64,000 nucleotides of DNA from Acarospora socialis. Lineage: Eukaryota; Ascomycota; Lecanoromycetes; Acarosporales; Acarosporaceae. Each line of letters begins with the position of its first letter. The stretch's first letter is position 1. Both the position numbers and the translations under genes were made by a program. The stretch is from NCBI GenBank assembly GCA_025617375.2, contig JAMYGW020000001.1, positions 3,534,001 to 3,598,000 on the forward strand, written 5' to 3'. The notes below the pieces were generated by a model. That model saw only the letters and a program-made list of their open reading frames with translations, did not search any database and was not told the DNA's origin. Shown here piece by piece: positions 1 through 11,131 of the stretch.

Positions 1-424
1 GAATGGCGTCCACTGTTCCGAGTCTGGCACGACAACTAGACGACATAGAACAAACGGACCCACGGCCCCCTGGCTCGTTCATTTCATTTTCGAATTTTCT
101 TTTATTTTTTTCTCCTTGCGCTTTTCTAATTTATTCTATCTAAGCCTGTCCAAGTACACGATTCGTCGTAACGGTACAAGTAACGCCATCGTAAAGCAAA
201 AGCCGTGCAGCCACCAGCACGAGGGGTATTTCCCAGTCTCAGTAACAATCTTGATCATCGTCCCTTCATAAGGTGTGATCTTTGTTAAAGCACAAACGCC
301 GCGCCGAGCCGACCACTCGCTTCGCCGACGCCTTGCCGTGAGCGCCAGCGATGTCTGCTTTGTGAAAATGCATGTGCAGATAAAACGGACGCGTAAAGGA
401 AAGTAAACGAAAAGTGTGTGCGGT

Positions 425-890
425 CCAGGAGAGAAATGAGGTAGGTGGGGCGGTCCATCACTGACTGAACAGGTGTACCGGCTAGGCCTTCCTCAATCCC
501 GTAGACATCGCCATCTTTATGCCAATAATAAGAACAAGTAAAGAAACAGTACCGAAGGTGTGCTCGCCCCAGGAGAGAAATGACGGTAGGACGGTCCATC
601 ACTGAGGGAACAGTGCGCCAGAAATATCGTCTATGCCTTTCTCGATCCCGGAACACTACCACCTTAGTCCAGATAATGAGAGCGTAGTAATGCGAAATGA
701 GGAGGCGAGCTCGCTCCAGGAGAGAAATGACTGTATGTCTTCCTTCGATCCCGGGAACACTACCCCCTTCGCACAGGTAACGAGAGTCGTGGTAATGCAA
801 AGAGGTGTGCTCACTCTAAGAGAGAAATAACGGTATGTCTTCCTTCAATCCCGGGAATAACTACCACCTTTATGTAGATAACTCATGTCA
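425..890. repeat. Four diverged direct repeats, ~100-147 bp period
   Basis: A core of the form CCAGGAGAGAAATGA recurs at about 425, 569, 716 and 816 (the last as CTAAGAGAGAAATAA). The first two copies are followed by a GGACGGTCCATCACTGA-like block and the last two by TGTATGTCTTCCTTC-like sequence. Each unit also carries a CAATCCCG / GATCCCGG-like block and an ACTACCACCTT-like block. Spacings are 144, 147 and 100 bp. The copies are clearly related but diverged, and they lie directly downstream of the TFIIB stop codon. They encode nothing convincing. They may be an old satellite fragment or part of a dispersed repeat that continues outside the window. Confidence 0.7.
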
Positions 891-898
891 AAGGGAAT

Positions 899-2060
899 CT
901 AACTAGGAGGCAAGAGCTTCATGTCGCCCTTCCCGTCCTTGACCCAATCCGGATCGATCAGCGCCTCTTTCTCCGCATACAGAAACTTATACGCTGTGCG
1001 GATGGTACCGTCGCTGACGCCTGCCACGGCTGCGATCTCTTTTGCCGTCTTGGGTTGCTTCATCAAATACGAGGCCATGTAAATGCATGCCCCAGCGGCA
1101 GAGAGGGGAGAACGGCCGGCGAGCGAGCCCGAGGACGTCATGCGTTCTGCCAGGTCTTCCGACACCATGGTGAGTTTGGGGGAGAGACCGAGGAGTGAGC
1201 AGAAGCGGATACAAAGCTCTTTCGGATTGGTGGATGTGGTGGTATTATAGGAATCGCTGGGGTTGACGATTCCTTTGACAAATTGATTGTTAGCATGGTG
1301 CAAGGATGCAAGCTAGCTTCAAGTTATAGCTAGACCTACCTCCACTCTGAACGACCGCATCCATCCTCTCCTTGTTCTGCGCGGCAAAGAACTTTTCGAG
1401 TGACTTGAAGATGCGGCCGATCTCTTTCTTCGACACGTTTGTCAAGGCAAAGATTTCCCTAAACGTTCGGGGATTTTTGCATTGACGACAGGCAATAAAG
1501 ATGCAGCCAGCGATTATGGCGTCTTGAGACTTGCCCTTGAAGGCCTTGGCGTCATCGACCATCTTGAATAGATGCTTGGCCGTGTCCGAAATATTTTTGG
1601 TAATGCTCCACGCATCGCAGAGCGCTCCGATCTCCTTGTAGGCCGCAAGCAGCCCTTTGGTGGCTTTATCGTGCGTAGCTTTATTCTGCGCGCGATGTAG
1701 TTCACGGCTTCGGGCCGAAGATCCGTCTCCAAAGGAAATACTTGTTTGTAACTGAGAGCCGTTGAGAAGTGGGTTGGCTCCGTCTCCAACACGAGAAGGG
1801 TCGTCGTTGCCCTGATCGTCATTCGAGAAGGTACGCCATTCGGACCGAGTATCGACGATACGATCTCCTAACACCAAACCACAAGACCCGCAAACCATAT
1901 CACCTGAAGAGAACTCCTCCACAAGGTTTGGTGGATATTCCTTGCAGTCCCTGCATATCATCTGCATGTTCAAATTTTCCCGCCATGGTTCTTCGGTTGT
2001 ACCACCACCTGCCAGATCTGGTGGTGTCCCAGGTAGTAGGACTTGAGCGGTATCGGCCAT
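899..2060 (-). CDS. SUA7: Transcription initiation factor IIB (TFIIB)
   Basis: General RNA polymerase II factor that bridges TBP-bound promoters and the polymerase; nuclear. Two exons, 2060-1340 and 1272-899, joined across a 67 bp GT-AG intron (1339-1273) with a GCTAAC branch site, give 364 residues, against 345 in yeast. The N-terminal zinc ribbon has Cys36, Cys39, Cys57 and Cys60, followed by the B-finger region around RTFSND. Two cyclin-like repeats follow; the second contains KTAKEIAAVAGVSDGTIRTAYK, the usual DNA/TBP-binding helix region. I chose the ATG at 2060 because the 35 codons upstream in frame are basic and unlike TFIIB. It is transcribed divergently from ATP14. Family assignment is very secure; the exact start is less so. 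Confidence 0.95.
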
Positions 2061-2773
2061 CTTAGACGAGATGTTCTCCTTCTCGTACCTCTTCGAACGT
2101 CGTCTCTTTATCGCTCTCGCTGAAACTGAGAGTTTGTAGGTTTTGGCGTAGTAACGGATGAGCAACGGTGAATACAGTTTGGCGACTTGTTATGGAACCC
2201 TTGAATAAAAGTAGTGTGTAGACGCGTGTTGCGGTCTACCTCTGCTCTTTAGGCAAGAGCGGTAGAGGCAGACTCTGAGGTCCTTCAGCGTTTCATACAA
2301 CAATGAGAACGGTGCGTCGGTCGAGAAGAGAGGCCTTTGCTGCTGTAGGACCTAGCAAACTAGTGAAGGAGTCCGTGAGAAGTAGAGGACTCTGATCTCA
2401 CAGCAGGTCGTGGAGCGCGTCGATACTATTGTTGTGAAAGGCTGCCAGCGGCTGTAAACCAGCGATAGATTCGACGCGTTGCAGAGAAGCAGAATGTGTG
2501 AATGTGTGATGAAGAGTAAGTTGTGGTCACCGTAAGTGGGGATTGAGAAGACGGTGGAAAACGGTTGGGTTTGTCAAGTTGAAGAAGTGAAGTGGCACTG
2601 GAAGTTGACTCAAACCTGAGGCTCAAACTTGACCGAAAGTAGCCTAGTCCGCTATCACGAATTAACATTAAGCGAGGTCATCATCGGCGGGAACTTGACG
2701 GCAATCCCTCTCCAAGCTCCCCTGGGTTCAATTGCTTTTCACATCGCGATCGGGGCTGCCATTCTACGTGACA
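2061..2773. other. Divergent promoter region between TFIIB and ATP14
   Basis: About 0.7 kb between two head-to-head housekeeping genes. It contains pyrimidine- and purine-biased stretches but no open frame that looks like a protein, no RNA gene and no clear repeat. It presumably holds both core promoters and 5' UTRs; I could not place a TATA box with confidence. Confidence 0.4.
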
Positions 2774-3262
2774 ATGCTTTCAAATTCTTTCCGGGGCTCA
2801 GTAAGATATCATATCACTCAGTAAATGCGATTTGGAAGCTAATCTCACACAGCGCTCCACGTTAGTCCGTGTACTTCGGCATCAAGCTACTACAACGCAA
2901 CGACGAACCCTCATCACCCCAACGGCCGTTCGTCAAGGCATGTTTGCGGTCGTAAGTGCCAGATCCAGGCTCTAGCTAATGATTATCCTGCAGCCGACCT
3001 TGTGCAAGATCTCTACCTACGAGAGCTCAAAGCCTTCAAACCGACACCCATCAAGGCCTCCGATGCCGAGGGACACGTTCACAAGTTCACCCCTCCAAAG
3101 CCACCCAAATCACCGCAAGAGGACAACATCGCCAACGATCTAAAAGCGTACGAGGATCAGCAAGTGGAGGTTGAGGGGCAAGCGGCGAGCGGGCCGGAAA
3201 GCATGTCAGAGGAGGATTGGTTTGAGGAGGAAGAGGAGGCGGAAGCGCCAGCCGCCCATTAG
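2774..3262 (+). CDS. ATP14: Mitochondrial F1Fo ATP synthase subunit h
   Basis: Peripheral-stalk subunit of fungal mitochondrial ATP synthase. Three exons, 2774-2800, 2853-2937 and 2994-3262, give 126 residues. The first two encode a basic, hydroxylated presequence. The mature start ADLVQDLYLRELKAFK is the family signature, and the C-terminus is very acidic (EEDWFEEEEEAEA), also typical. Intron 1 (2801-2852) is GT-AG, phase 0. Intron 2 (2938-2993) works in frame only if it starts with GC (AAG|GCATGT). The GT at 2952 would put the conserved ADLVQDLYL region out of frame. This is therefore a probable GC-AG intron. It is divergent from TFIIB. The first exon (9 codons) is the least certain part. 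Confidence 0.88.
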
Positions 3263-4407
3263 ATATGGCAGATGCCCGCTCGAACTGTCAATGCAGATAG
3301 CGCTTTCACATCGGATTTCCACTGGGGCAGGCAGTGTCCATTGTACTTCCAAGTCCTTTATTCGTCACGTTCAAATTTTGTTTGGTATCCAAACTTCTAA
3401 AACCATAGCCCCAAGCTGGAGCCTCCTCACACGTTTCATTCAGTATCGAAGTTAACATGCCACAGTCTCCGATTTCATGGCTGCTTCTCGGTTAGCTGAG
3501 CTCAAAAGACTCCTATTTCAAAGGCTCGAGGTCGGCCTTGTGTCACGCTCTTACCTCAGAGGGACTGCTCGGACATGAAACCTCCTTACAGAGAAGGGTG
3601 CATAGTACCGCGGAAATGATCGTTTTTGGTTATCTGATCTGCTGTGGTTGTGATCAATGAGGTCCGCATATCATGTACCTCCTATGTACCGCCACTCTAA
3701 AGATAGACCTACATCCCGTTGTGTTCATAATCAAGTAAGGATCGTCCATCCCAAGTAAGAGTACGTAGACGGTCGACACGGAGCTGGAGAAGACTTGGTC
3801 CTTTTTGATGTCTTCAATGCAGAGAGATCAACACCAAACGCTGTGTAAGTTATTCGCATTGCCTAATCCTATGCTTTAAGTAAGTCTTTCTATGGAGGAC
3901 TCGAGTCCCTACCTAGTTATTTTAAGTCCGAACGCCTCCCCGGGCCCCATGCAGGCGCCAGTTAAGCGATATACCTATTTGGATTAGCTCGATTACAGAT
4001 AACAATGCCGTTGATACCTTACTTTGTACACATAAGGTACTTGCATGTCCAAGTAGAGAAACTCGTCCGGACTTTCTCTTTAGACACCTTTAAAACTCGC
4101 CCGACATGAGATAGCACCGTACTTCAACGTACCCGATCGTCTGGTATTCGTTCTCTAGAATTTTTGGACATTCGCTTTCAGTCATCTTGGGCTCCGGAGC
4201 TCTGCGGTTTCTACGGCTTTTGGTTCGTACACAGGACTTGGTCCGTTGGTCCAAAACTCCCAGGAGTTGAGGTCATCAACTGGAATTCTTTGTGGTCCAT
4301 CTTCGTTTCGCTGGTGAAGGTCATGAAACCAGTCTTCTGACCGTGAAGGAGGCGCTTCAATATCGTATGCCCCTACACCGCATATTGGCGGACGCCTCAA
4401 GGACGGC
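3263..4407. other. Intergenic, no supported gene
   Basis: About 1.1 kb between ATP14 and the DUF1765 gene. The only notable item is an open frame on the minus strand (4182-4448) that overlaps the start of the next gene; it is discussed under findings. The in-frame sequence directly upstream of the DUF1765 start (from about 4327) also reads like protein, so the next gene may begin further left through an intron. Confidence 0.35.
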
Positions 4408-7400
4408 ATGCCGCTAGGGGTGCGTTTGAGAAGCAGTGATGCACTCAAGAACGATGCGACGTCCGTCCAGATACACCGTCCAGCAAGTTATACATACCTC
4501 CCTCTATCAGCAGATCTGGATGGGGAGGTGCCAGGTGGGGCCATTAAGCGCACCTTCTCAGAAAATGTCCTTGCAACCATTGACGGCACCGAGCGACGTG
4601 TTCATCCCGCGCATTTAAATCCGACAGTGCAGACGCAGGATGACTCAACTGTTGGCACAAGCGTCGACCGACGCAAGTCACCCCGCCCGGCTGCGAAACC
4701 CAACATCACCATATCGAAGTTTGCAATTGCTGCGAAGGCAGGTGACGATGACACCGCATATGAATCAAGAGGATTGGCGAAGCCGAGAAAGTCACATCGA
4801 GAGGCCATGTCTCATTCGGTCACAAGATCGTTATCAGGTCTTGCATCCAAGTCGTGGATGTCTGCGTCCAGATCCCCTTCGCCGAGCACACGGAATGGGA
4901 GGAAAGCTATACACGATGAAGAAACGTCAACTGTTCAGCAATCCAAACATCACTCAACCCTACCAAGATCACTACAGACAGATGGCAAGGTGGACAAAGA
5001 CGGGCCTTCGGAGTCCGCCGGATCACCGTCCAGAAATGGCAGTGTCATGAGCAAGAGAACTCGTCGACCACTAAGTACATTCCTACAGAAGTCGGGAGAG
5101 CCGGAATTGGCCCGTAGACCCTCGTTCAGTTCGATACGAAAATCACTATCCAGTGACAAGTTGCCGTCCTTGGGCGGTTCAGCATTCTCCTCCGCTGAGA
5201 GAGTCCCACCCATGCCAAGATCCATGTCAACAGAGCGTTCGCAGACCATGGGACTTGATACGCCGAGGAAGAAAGACGAGCTCTGGACTGCCTTCCGTAA
5301 TTTAGATGGTGAATTTCAGAAGTATGGGTATCCCTTCAATTGAGATAATGGTGTCCTAATACGGATATAGGTTCAAGTCGAAATCAAGCGCTTTGAAGGC
5401 CAACATCGTTCGGGCATCTCTTCTTCCGTTTCTCAGAGCTCACGTCCACCATCCATCGAACAAGACTCTCCGGGCGGAAGATCTGGACAGACGCATCAAC
5501 ATCTTGAACAGATGGTGGACAGGTTTACTCGAGGTACTTAACGGCAAAAACAACCAATCGATTTCCGGTACAGACAGGCCCATTCTTCTTGAAGGTATGG
5601 CAGGCATCATGGTTAGACCCGAATGGAGACTTCCACCCTCACCGTTCGCGTCCGCCTCTGATAGGTCGCAACATGTGCCTATGAAGTCGAGGTCAACAAC
5701 GTCTTTAGAGTCTTCGGCTTCGGATTTTCTTGCCGAGTCCATACATCATAACGTGCGGAACATGTTTGTTCAAAATCTTTTGGCACAGATGGCCTTCGTT
5801 GTCGACAAGATGTCGTTACGAAATGCTCCAGCTAGTCTGGTAAGTTTCTGTGGGAAGGCCGCCGCGTACGCGTTCTATTTCTGTCCCGGAGTAGCAGACA
5901 TACTCGTGCGGCTGTGGGCTACGCCGCCAGACAAAGTACGACGAGTGCTAGAGGAGTATGGGATTGGACGCAACGCCGACCTGGGGTCTACTCCTGATGC
6001 TATTGTTTCCGAGTTTCCACCCTGCTTACACTCACTCGCCTTCAAATCTTTTCATGCATTGAAGCAAAAGCTTCGGAAACGACCTCCATTACCTTTAGGC
6101 GCCGCTTCGATACAATGGTATGGATATTGGGTAGGTAGATGGTGTGGTCGGGAAAGTGACCTTTTCTTTGTGTTTACTAAGTATTATCACTTGCTGCTAT
6201 CAGAGTTCTTACCGGGAGAGGCAGTCAGCCGGGAACGAGTCTATGCACCAGGGTTAGTCCTCGTGCACGCCCAGATTTTGACCATTCTAGACTCGACAAT
6301 CCACCGTCAGTCCGGACCACTCCAAAGCGATGCGACGAACGCCCCGTCATCGGCGACGTTTGACGACGTGCTGACTGGTGCCGATGCCTCTGCCGCAGCG
6401 CTGCCACTCCCACCGACAAGCATAACTCGCACGATGGCTGAAAATCGCCTCATCATACTGCTTCGGGATTTTCTTTCAGATGGCTCATCGGACTTGTACT
6501 CTTCTCGGAAACAATTTGCCGACGCTTTCAGTAACCTTCTTCGAGCCGCTGCGCGACGTACTTCGCTGTTCGACCACAACGCTTGCTTTACTCTTTGCGA
6601 CTTTATGGAAGAGGCTATTGCAATACTAGCCAGGTATCACCAATTGACCGAATCCCCAACATCGTTGATCGACTGGCCATTCTGGCTCGAGGTCTGCAAG
6701 CAGATGGTCGCAAGCCAGAACAGCATGACCAAGATCCGACTCTTCGCTTTTCTTTACGGTGTCTGGAACATCGTTACGGCTGATGAACAACGCAAGCGAG
6801 ATCTGTGTCTTGGATGGCTCTTGAGTGAGGATTGTTTCGTAGAACACTTCAACCACTGGTGTCCCATGGTTCGGTCGTACTTTATGAGGCTCCTTTGCTG
6901 GCGGTTGGCAAGGTACGACGGGCAGGCCTCAGAGGTTGATTTGTAAGCTGAGATGCTCCTCCTCGCACGAGAATTATCTAACACAAGACCAGTGAAATCT
7001 ACAAAACTTTCCTACTCCGATTGGATTCCACGTTTGCATATTTTCTATATCTTGAAGAACACAACAAAGCGGAGAATAAGCTTCCTCCTTCAACGGCACC
7101 GTGTAGTCCTGCACCTGGTCGCCGGCTCTTGATCATCAGAACAGACAGCCCGTTATCGCCGGGAGGGATATTGCTGTCTCTTGAAGGGGTCGTCCCGGCG
7201 TCATCCACACAGTCCACAGCTTACGAACGGCACTCTTCTTTTGATTCCTTCTCTTTCTTTGATCAAAACTCTCCTATCGAGAAAGACTCCTCGGAGGAAT
7301 CTGACTCTCCTCCCAGTGCTAGCAAGAGGCGTTGGGGCCTGCTAAAGCATATCATACCATTCGGCAGCCCTGGAAACGATCGCACAAGACAGAAAGACAG

Positions 7401-7890
7401 TGTCTCCCGCCCACTACACGACGCTCCGACACCTTCTCCTCAGTCACCCACACGCACTGATGTTGCCGCCAAAGACAACGATCTCGCTGATCGCAAGCCA
7501 AATGATCTATCCAGTAGCAGCCAGGCGCCAGATGGTGTCACACACCCACCTCCTCCTCACCGCAACTTCTCCTTCAAATTCTCTCTCGAGTGGATGGAAC
7601 GCCCACACCACGCCCCCAAGGACCGCCGGCTCCAGCACCCACGGCTCCCCATGCCGGCGCATATATACCTACAATCGACTCGGCCCGAGCCCACCGGAAC
7701 CATACCCCGCAAGCCCGTCGGGACCGCACTCCACCACAGCCAGTACGCGGGGCGGGCGCTGGCCGAATGGACCCTGACCGTCATCGAGTGCCAGAGCTTC
7801 TTCGAGCGGCGCAAAAACGAAGGCGTTCCGGGAAACAAGTGGGTCGAGACGCCCACGTTAGGGGTGGAGTCGTTTCGGAAAGTCGGGTAG
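4408..7890 (+). CDS. DUF1765 (UPF0592) domain protein
   Basis: Large fungal protein of unknown function. S. pombe SPAC7D4.03c-type UPF0592 proteins are the named relatives I recall. Exons 4408-5327, 5371-6942 and 6993-7890 give 1129 residues. Introns are 5328-5370 (43 bp, phase 2) and 6943-6992 (50 bp, phase 2), both GT-AG. The N-terminal ~300 residues are Ser/Arg/Pro-rich and disordered. The conserved block begins at about residue 305 (LWTAFRNLDGEFQKYGFKSK), with a rich helical middle (RINILNRWW, FYFCPGVADILVRLW, WYGYWVGRWCGRESDLFFVF). The C-terminal ~290 residues are again low-complexity. Cytoplasmic or membrane-associated is an inference from the family name only. The start is uncertain because protein-like sequence continues upstream. 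Confidence 0.85.
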
Positions 7891-8622
7891 TCTGGCCTTT
7901 TCACCATGTATTCTATACCTATCTCAAGGAGAAGCATTTTGCATCGTTATTTCTGGAGACTCTGTAAATCAGAGGGCTGGTTGTTTCGCATAGGGTATAT
8001 ACACGGGTTGGGTCCGGCGCTCTATATTTTCTGTTCGTAGGTAGTGCAATTCTTGACGGGCTCCAGGTTCGCGATGCCGCGGTGGCGCGGATCCAAAGAA
8101 CATCTATGTTTTTCAGTATCTCTTATCGAGACAAAAATGTCAGATAGTTTTAGGACGTATGCGGCCTGTCTGGGCCTTCTCGTGTGTATAGTATCCATGT
8201 TCAGTGTTTTGTACCTTTGAGCTTGGATCTGGAGCAGTGTTACGAGGGAAGAAGGGCTCTTCTTGCGACCAACTTACCTATTTCTCAGTTCGTCGGGAGA
8301 GAACTACAAGTGGGAATTTGGGACGCACTAGACTAGATTAGTGTTGTCGCCTTCGTGGGATGAACCGTCTCCTTTGTCGTACTTGAGTATCTCTACGAAC
8401 GTCATCTATGAGTGTGACAGTTATCTGTACCTACAAGTCCTGGCCTGAACAGTGAGAGTATCTCGTCTGGAGCGAGACACCACTGCAGCAGTAGGGCACC
8501 AACAGGGGCCAGGAGAAATCTTTATAACTAATCTCTATGGCCAGTGCCGCGAACGTCTTGTTGCTTTGTAGATACACCATCCTTGTTTTTAACTCCGCGC
8601 AACGCGTTGCCCTACCTCACGC
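7891..8622. other. Convergent intergenic region
   Basis: About 0.7 kb between the 3' ends of two convergent genes. I see no coding potential, RNA gene or repeat in it. Confidence 0.35.
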
Positions 8623-10023
8623 TCATCTCTCTAACCGCGAACGAGCGGTTTGAGAGACATAGAACGTCTCGGCCTGCGGAACCTCGCTGTCCGGCCCAGG
8701 CGCGACAGTGACGTCGGTCGTCCTCGAGCCGTCGCTATGACTCGACGCTATCGCTTGTTCCGGATCCTCAACCTTGTTCTTGGGATCTGATCCTCTCACG
8801 TGCACGGCTTTCTCTTGTTCATTAATCTGGCGGAAGGCCTGGTTGCTGGAGCGGGAGCGGGAGCGGGAACGCGAGAAGAGGCTTTTGATGCTGTCCGGGA
8901 GGGTGAAGAGGCGCTTAATGGCGGGGAGAGAGGCGATTGTGATGCCTACGAAGGCGCCGATGCTGTGCATGGTGTAAGCTGTCGAGCTTATAGGGAGGGG
9001 TGTTTGGGTAAGCTTACCCTGCCCACATTGCGGGTGTTGTTATGCCCCCTGTGCGCGTGTTAGTGCGCAGTTGCAGGGCTTTGGGCTAGGATACTCACAT
9101 GTGAAATCGTGGTCAAATACTCCCCTTAAAGTAATCGCGTCGACTAGGACACAGACTGCGGTGCTGGGGAGATGTCAGCTGGGGAGATTAGGTCTCGGAT
9201 TTAGGGTTGGCCCTTACAATATTCCGAGACCCATAAGAATGCATAGAGCGACTTTGGTCTGCGTGTTCATTTGCAGTCGTCGTATTACATATATCGGTAT
9301 ACCAGCACAGACAAAGTCCGAAAGGCAGTCGAGACCTGAGACGATATGTTAGCCGTACCCAAGAACCTCGCCAATGCCACTCACCATAGTTGATATATGA
9401 AACCAGATAAACGACATTTATCGAGAAGCAATGCCCAGGGACGAACGGATTCCAGACGGCTTCCAGAGGCCTACACTGGACGAGGAACAGAACCAGTTGC
9501 ACGACATGCGTGACGGTGACAAACGCAATCAAAACCCAAAGGAACTGGGAGAACCTCCTATGCGCCTTGTCGATGATCCGGAGGACGAAAAGACAAACAG
9601 AGACTTTCGTAAGGCCGAGGCTGATGGAGATAAAGATTTGCGAGAAAAGTGACCACTTTGCCGTCTCGGACACCTGTGCGAGGGTCAAGCAGACAATATG
9701 CCTTCCCATGCCGGATGCGAAGAGCTTGCTGAACAGGCCAAATGCAACGAGACCGGAGACCTTGATGTGTGTTAGAAAGTTTCTTTCACCGGGAGAGCGA
9801 CTACCTCGTTAGGGCAGGTTTCGAAGCTCACCAGACTCGCGACGATGAAGTAGTCATCCCAACCAGTGGTACGGCGGAGGACAATGCAGACATACAGCCG
9901 TAAGCTGACGGTGATGATGGCGATGAAGAGCAGAATACCGGTTACGACCATAGAGCCAACAGCTTTGTTCTGCTGGCATAAGACAGCCGTTTGTTCCGGC
10001 GTTAAGAGCAGAGGGTTATCCAT
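8623..10023 (-). CDS. SAT4/fungal rhodopsin-domain 7-TM membrane protein
   Basis: Integral membrane protein of the large fungal rhodopsin-like (SAT4, Pth11-related) family; ligand unknown. Six exons, 10023-9832, 9760-9385, 9335-9218, 9163-9099, 9048-9018 and 8962-8623, keep one frame and give 373 residues. The five introns are 49-71 bp and GT-AG. Family marks include RRTTGWDDYFIVASL after TM1, QIFISISLGLTKVSVCLF in TM3, CRPLEAVWNP in the extracellular loop, the RLQMNTQTKVALCILMGLGI segment, and TTPAMWAGIGAFVGITIASLP in the last helix. The C-terminal tail is charged and Ser/Arg-rich, with an RSRSRSRSS run. Exon 5 is only 31 bp. Divergent from the cyclin gene to its right. Confidence 0.85.
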
Positions 10024-11131
10024 GATAGTACCTCGACAGCTTGTGGTAGGTGAGCAGTACTAAGGCCGTAGCTGTTCTGTGGAAAGATGGAACCGGTTCC
10101 ACGGGACTAGGGATGTTTTAGTACTCGGGAGTTGAGATGGATACGATTAACCTACTGAGGTGTATTATAGATAGTCTTTCTCACTCTGCTTACCTTCTTC
10201 GCCTTGTGCCATAGATCTGATCGTTGTAACACAGCCAGTGCAGTCCCTGCTCAGGCGCAGGGGCCGTATGCCGTGGAACATACTGCTTATTGGCGTCGTT
10301 GATCTTCAGCTGGTCTCAGCCTTGATCTATTATCTCGAGGATGGCCTCTTGATATGCTGGGATACCCATGCGGCCATGAGCTGACTGCATGATGCATTCT
10401 CTGCAGTTGCCTTACAGAGACACCGCTCACTTCACACCTTAACGAGGTGATATGAGATTCTTCCCCTTTCTTTCACGCTGGCATGGTCAAACAATTCGAT
10501 TTTGGTCGCATCTCTTGCCAATTGACCTGTGCCTCACCTTTGGCGTTTGGTTTGCAAATGTTTTCGTTGTATTTTAGCAGTGCAATAGCTTATCAGGACC
10601 TGTGAAGGATTGGGTTCCTTTGACTTTCCGTCTCACCCCCAAGAAAGGTGGAGCAAGGACCCGCCCCCACCTATTTGGGGGCCCTTCAGATGGCACAGTC
10701 AAGTTTTCGGGGAGTAAAGTATTGGGGTGACGGAGACTTTCGCAAATCGCGCCTTTGTTCATGGCAGTGCTGCCTAATATTAGGTCGACATTTACAATAT
10801 TGTAGCATTATGGTTTAGGCTTCACCGCATTCTGATACCAGTAAATAGATAGTCAACATTCCGTTTTCGAAGACGTTGTTATGATTATTCTCGACAACCC
10901 GTTCTCGAATGCTGCCAAGCGACCTTACCACCACAAGATCAATACTCTTAGTGCCCGCTAGTAATAGGTCAGTGTTACCAGGTAGTAGTCGCCTGTAGTC
11001 GCACTAATTGCGTCAGTTTAGGGGTCTTACGGAACCATTATTTATGATCTAAGAATAACACCAACGACAGGCTGCATGCCTGAGCTTTTTCTGTCTAGGA
11101 GATTCATGCTAATCATCTTACGATTTCCACG
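10024..11131. other. Divergent intergenic region
   Basis: About 1.1 kb between the rhodopsin-like gene and the cyclin gene. It contains a small inverted C/G block near 10660-10685 (CCCCCACCTATTTGGGGG) and AT-rich stretches around 10780-10870. No gene is supported. Confidence 0.35.

Noticed and set aside
2801-2993. ATP14 model using the GT donor at 2952
   Set aside because: It puts the conserved ADLVQDLYL region out of frame; the GC donor at 2938 fits.
8953-9384. Multiple frame changes in the rhodopsin-like gene as evidence of a pseudogene
   Set aside because: All changes are explained by five GT-AG introns of 49-71 bp with consistent phases that restore family sequence.
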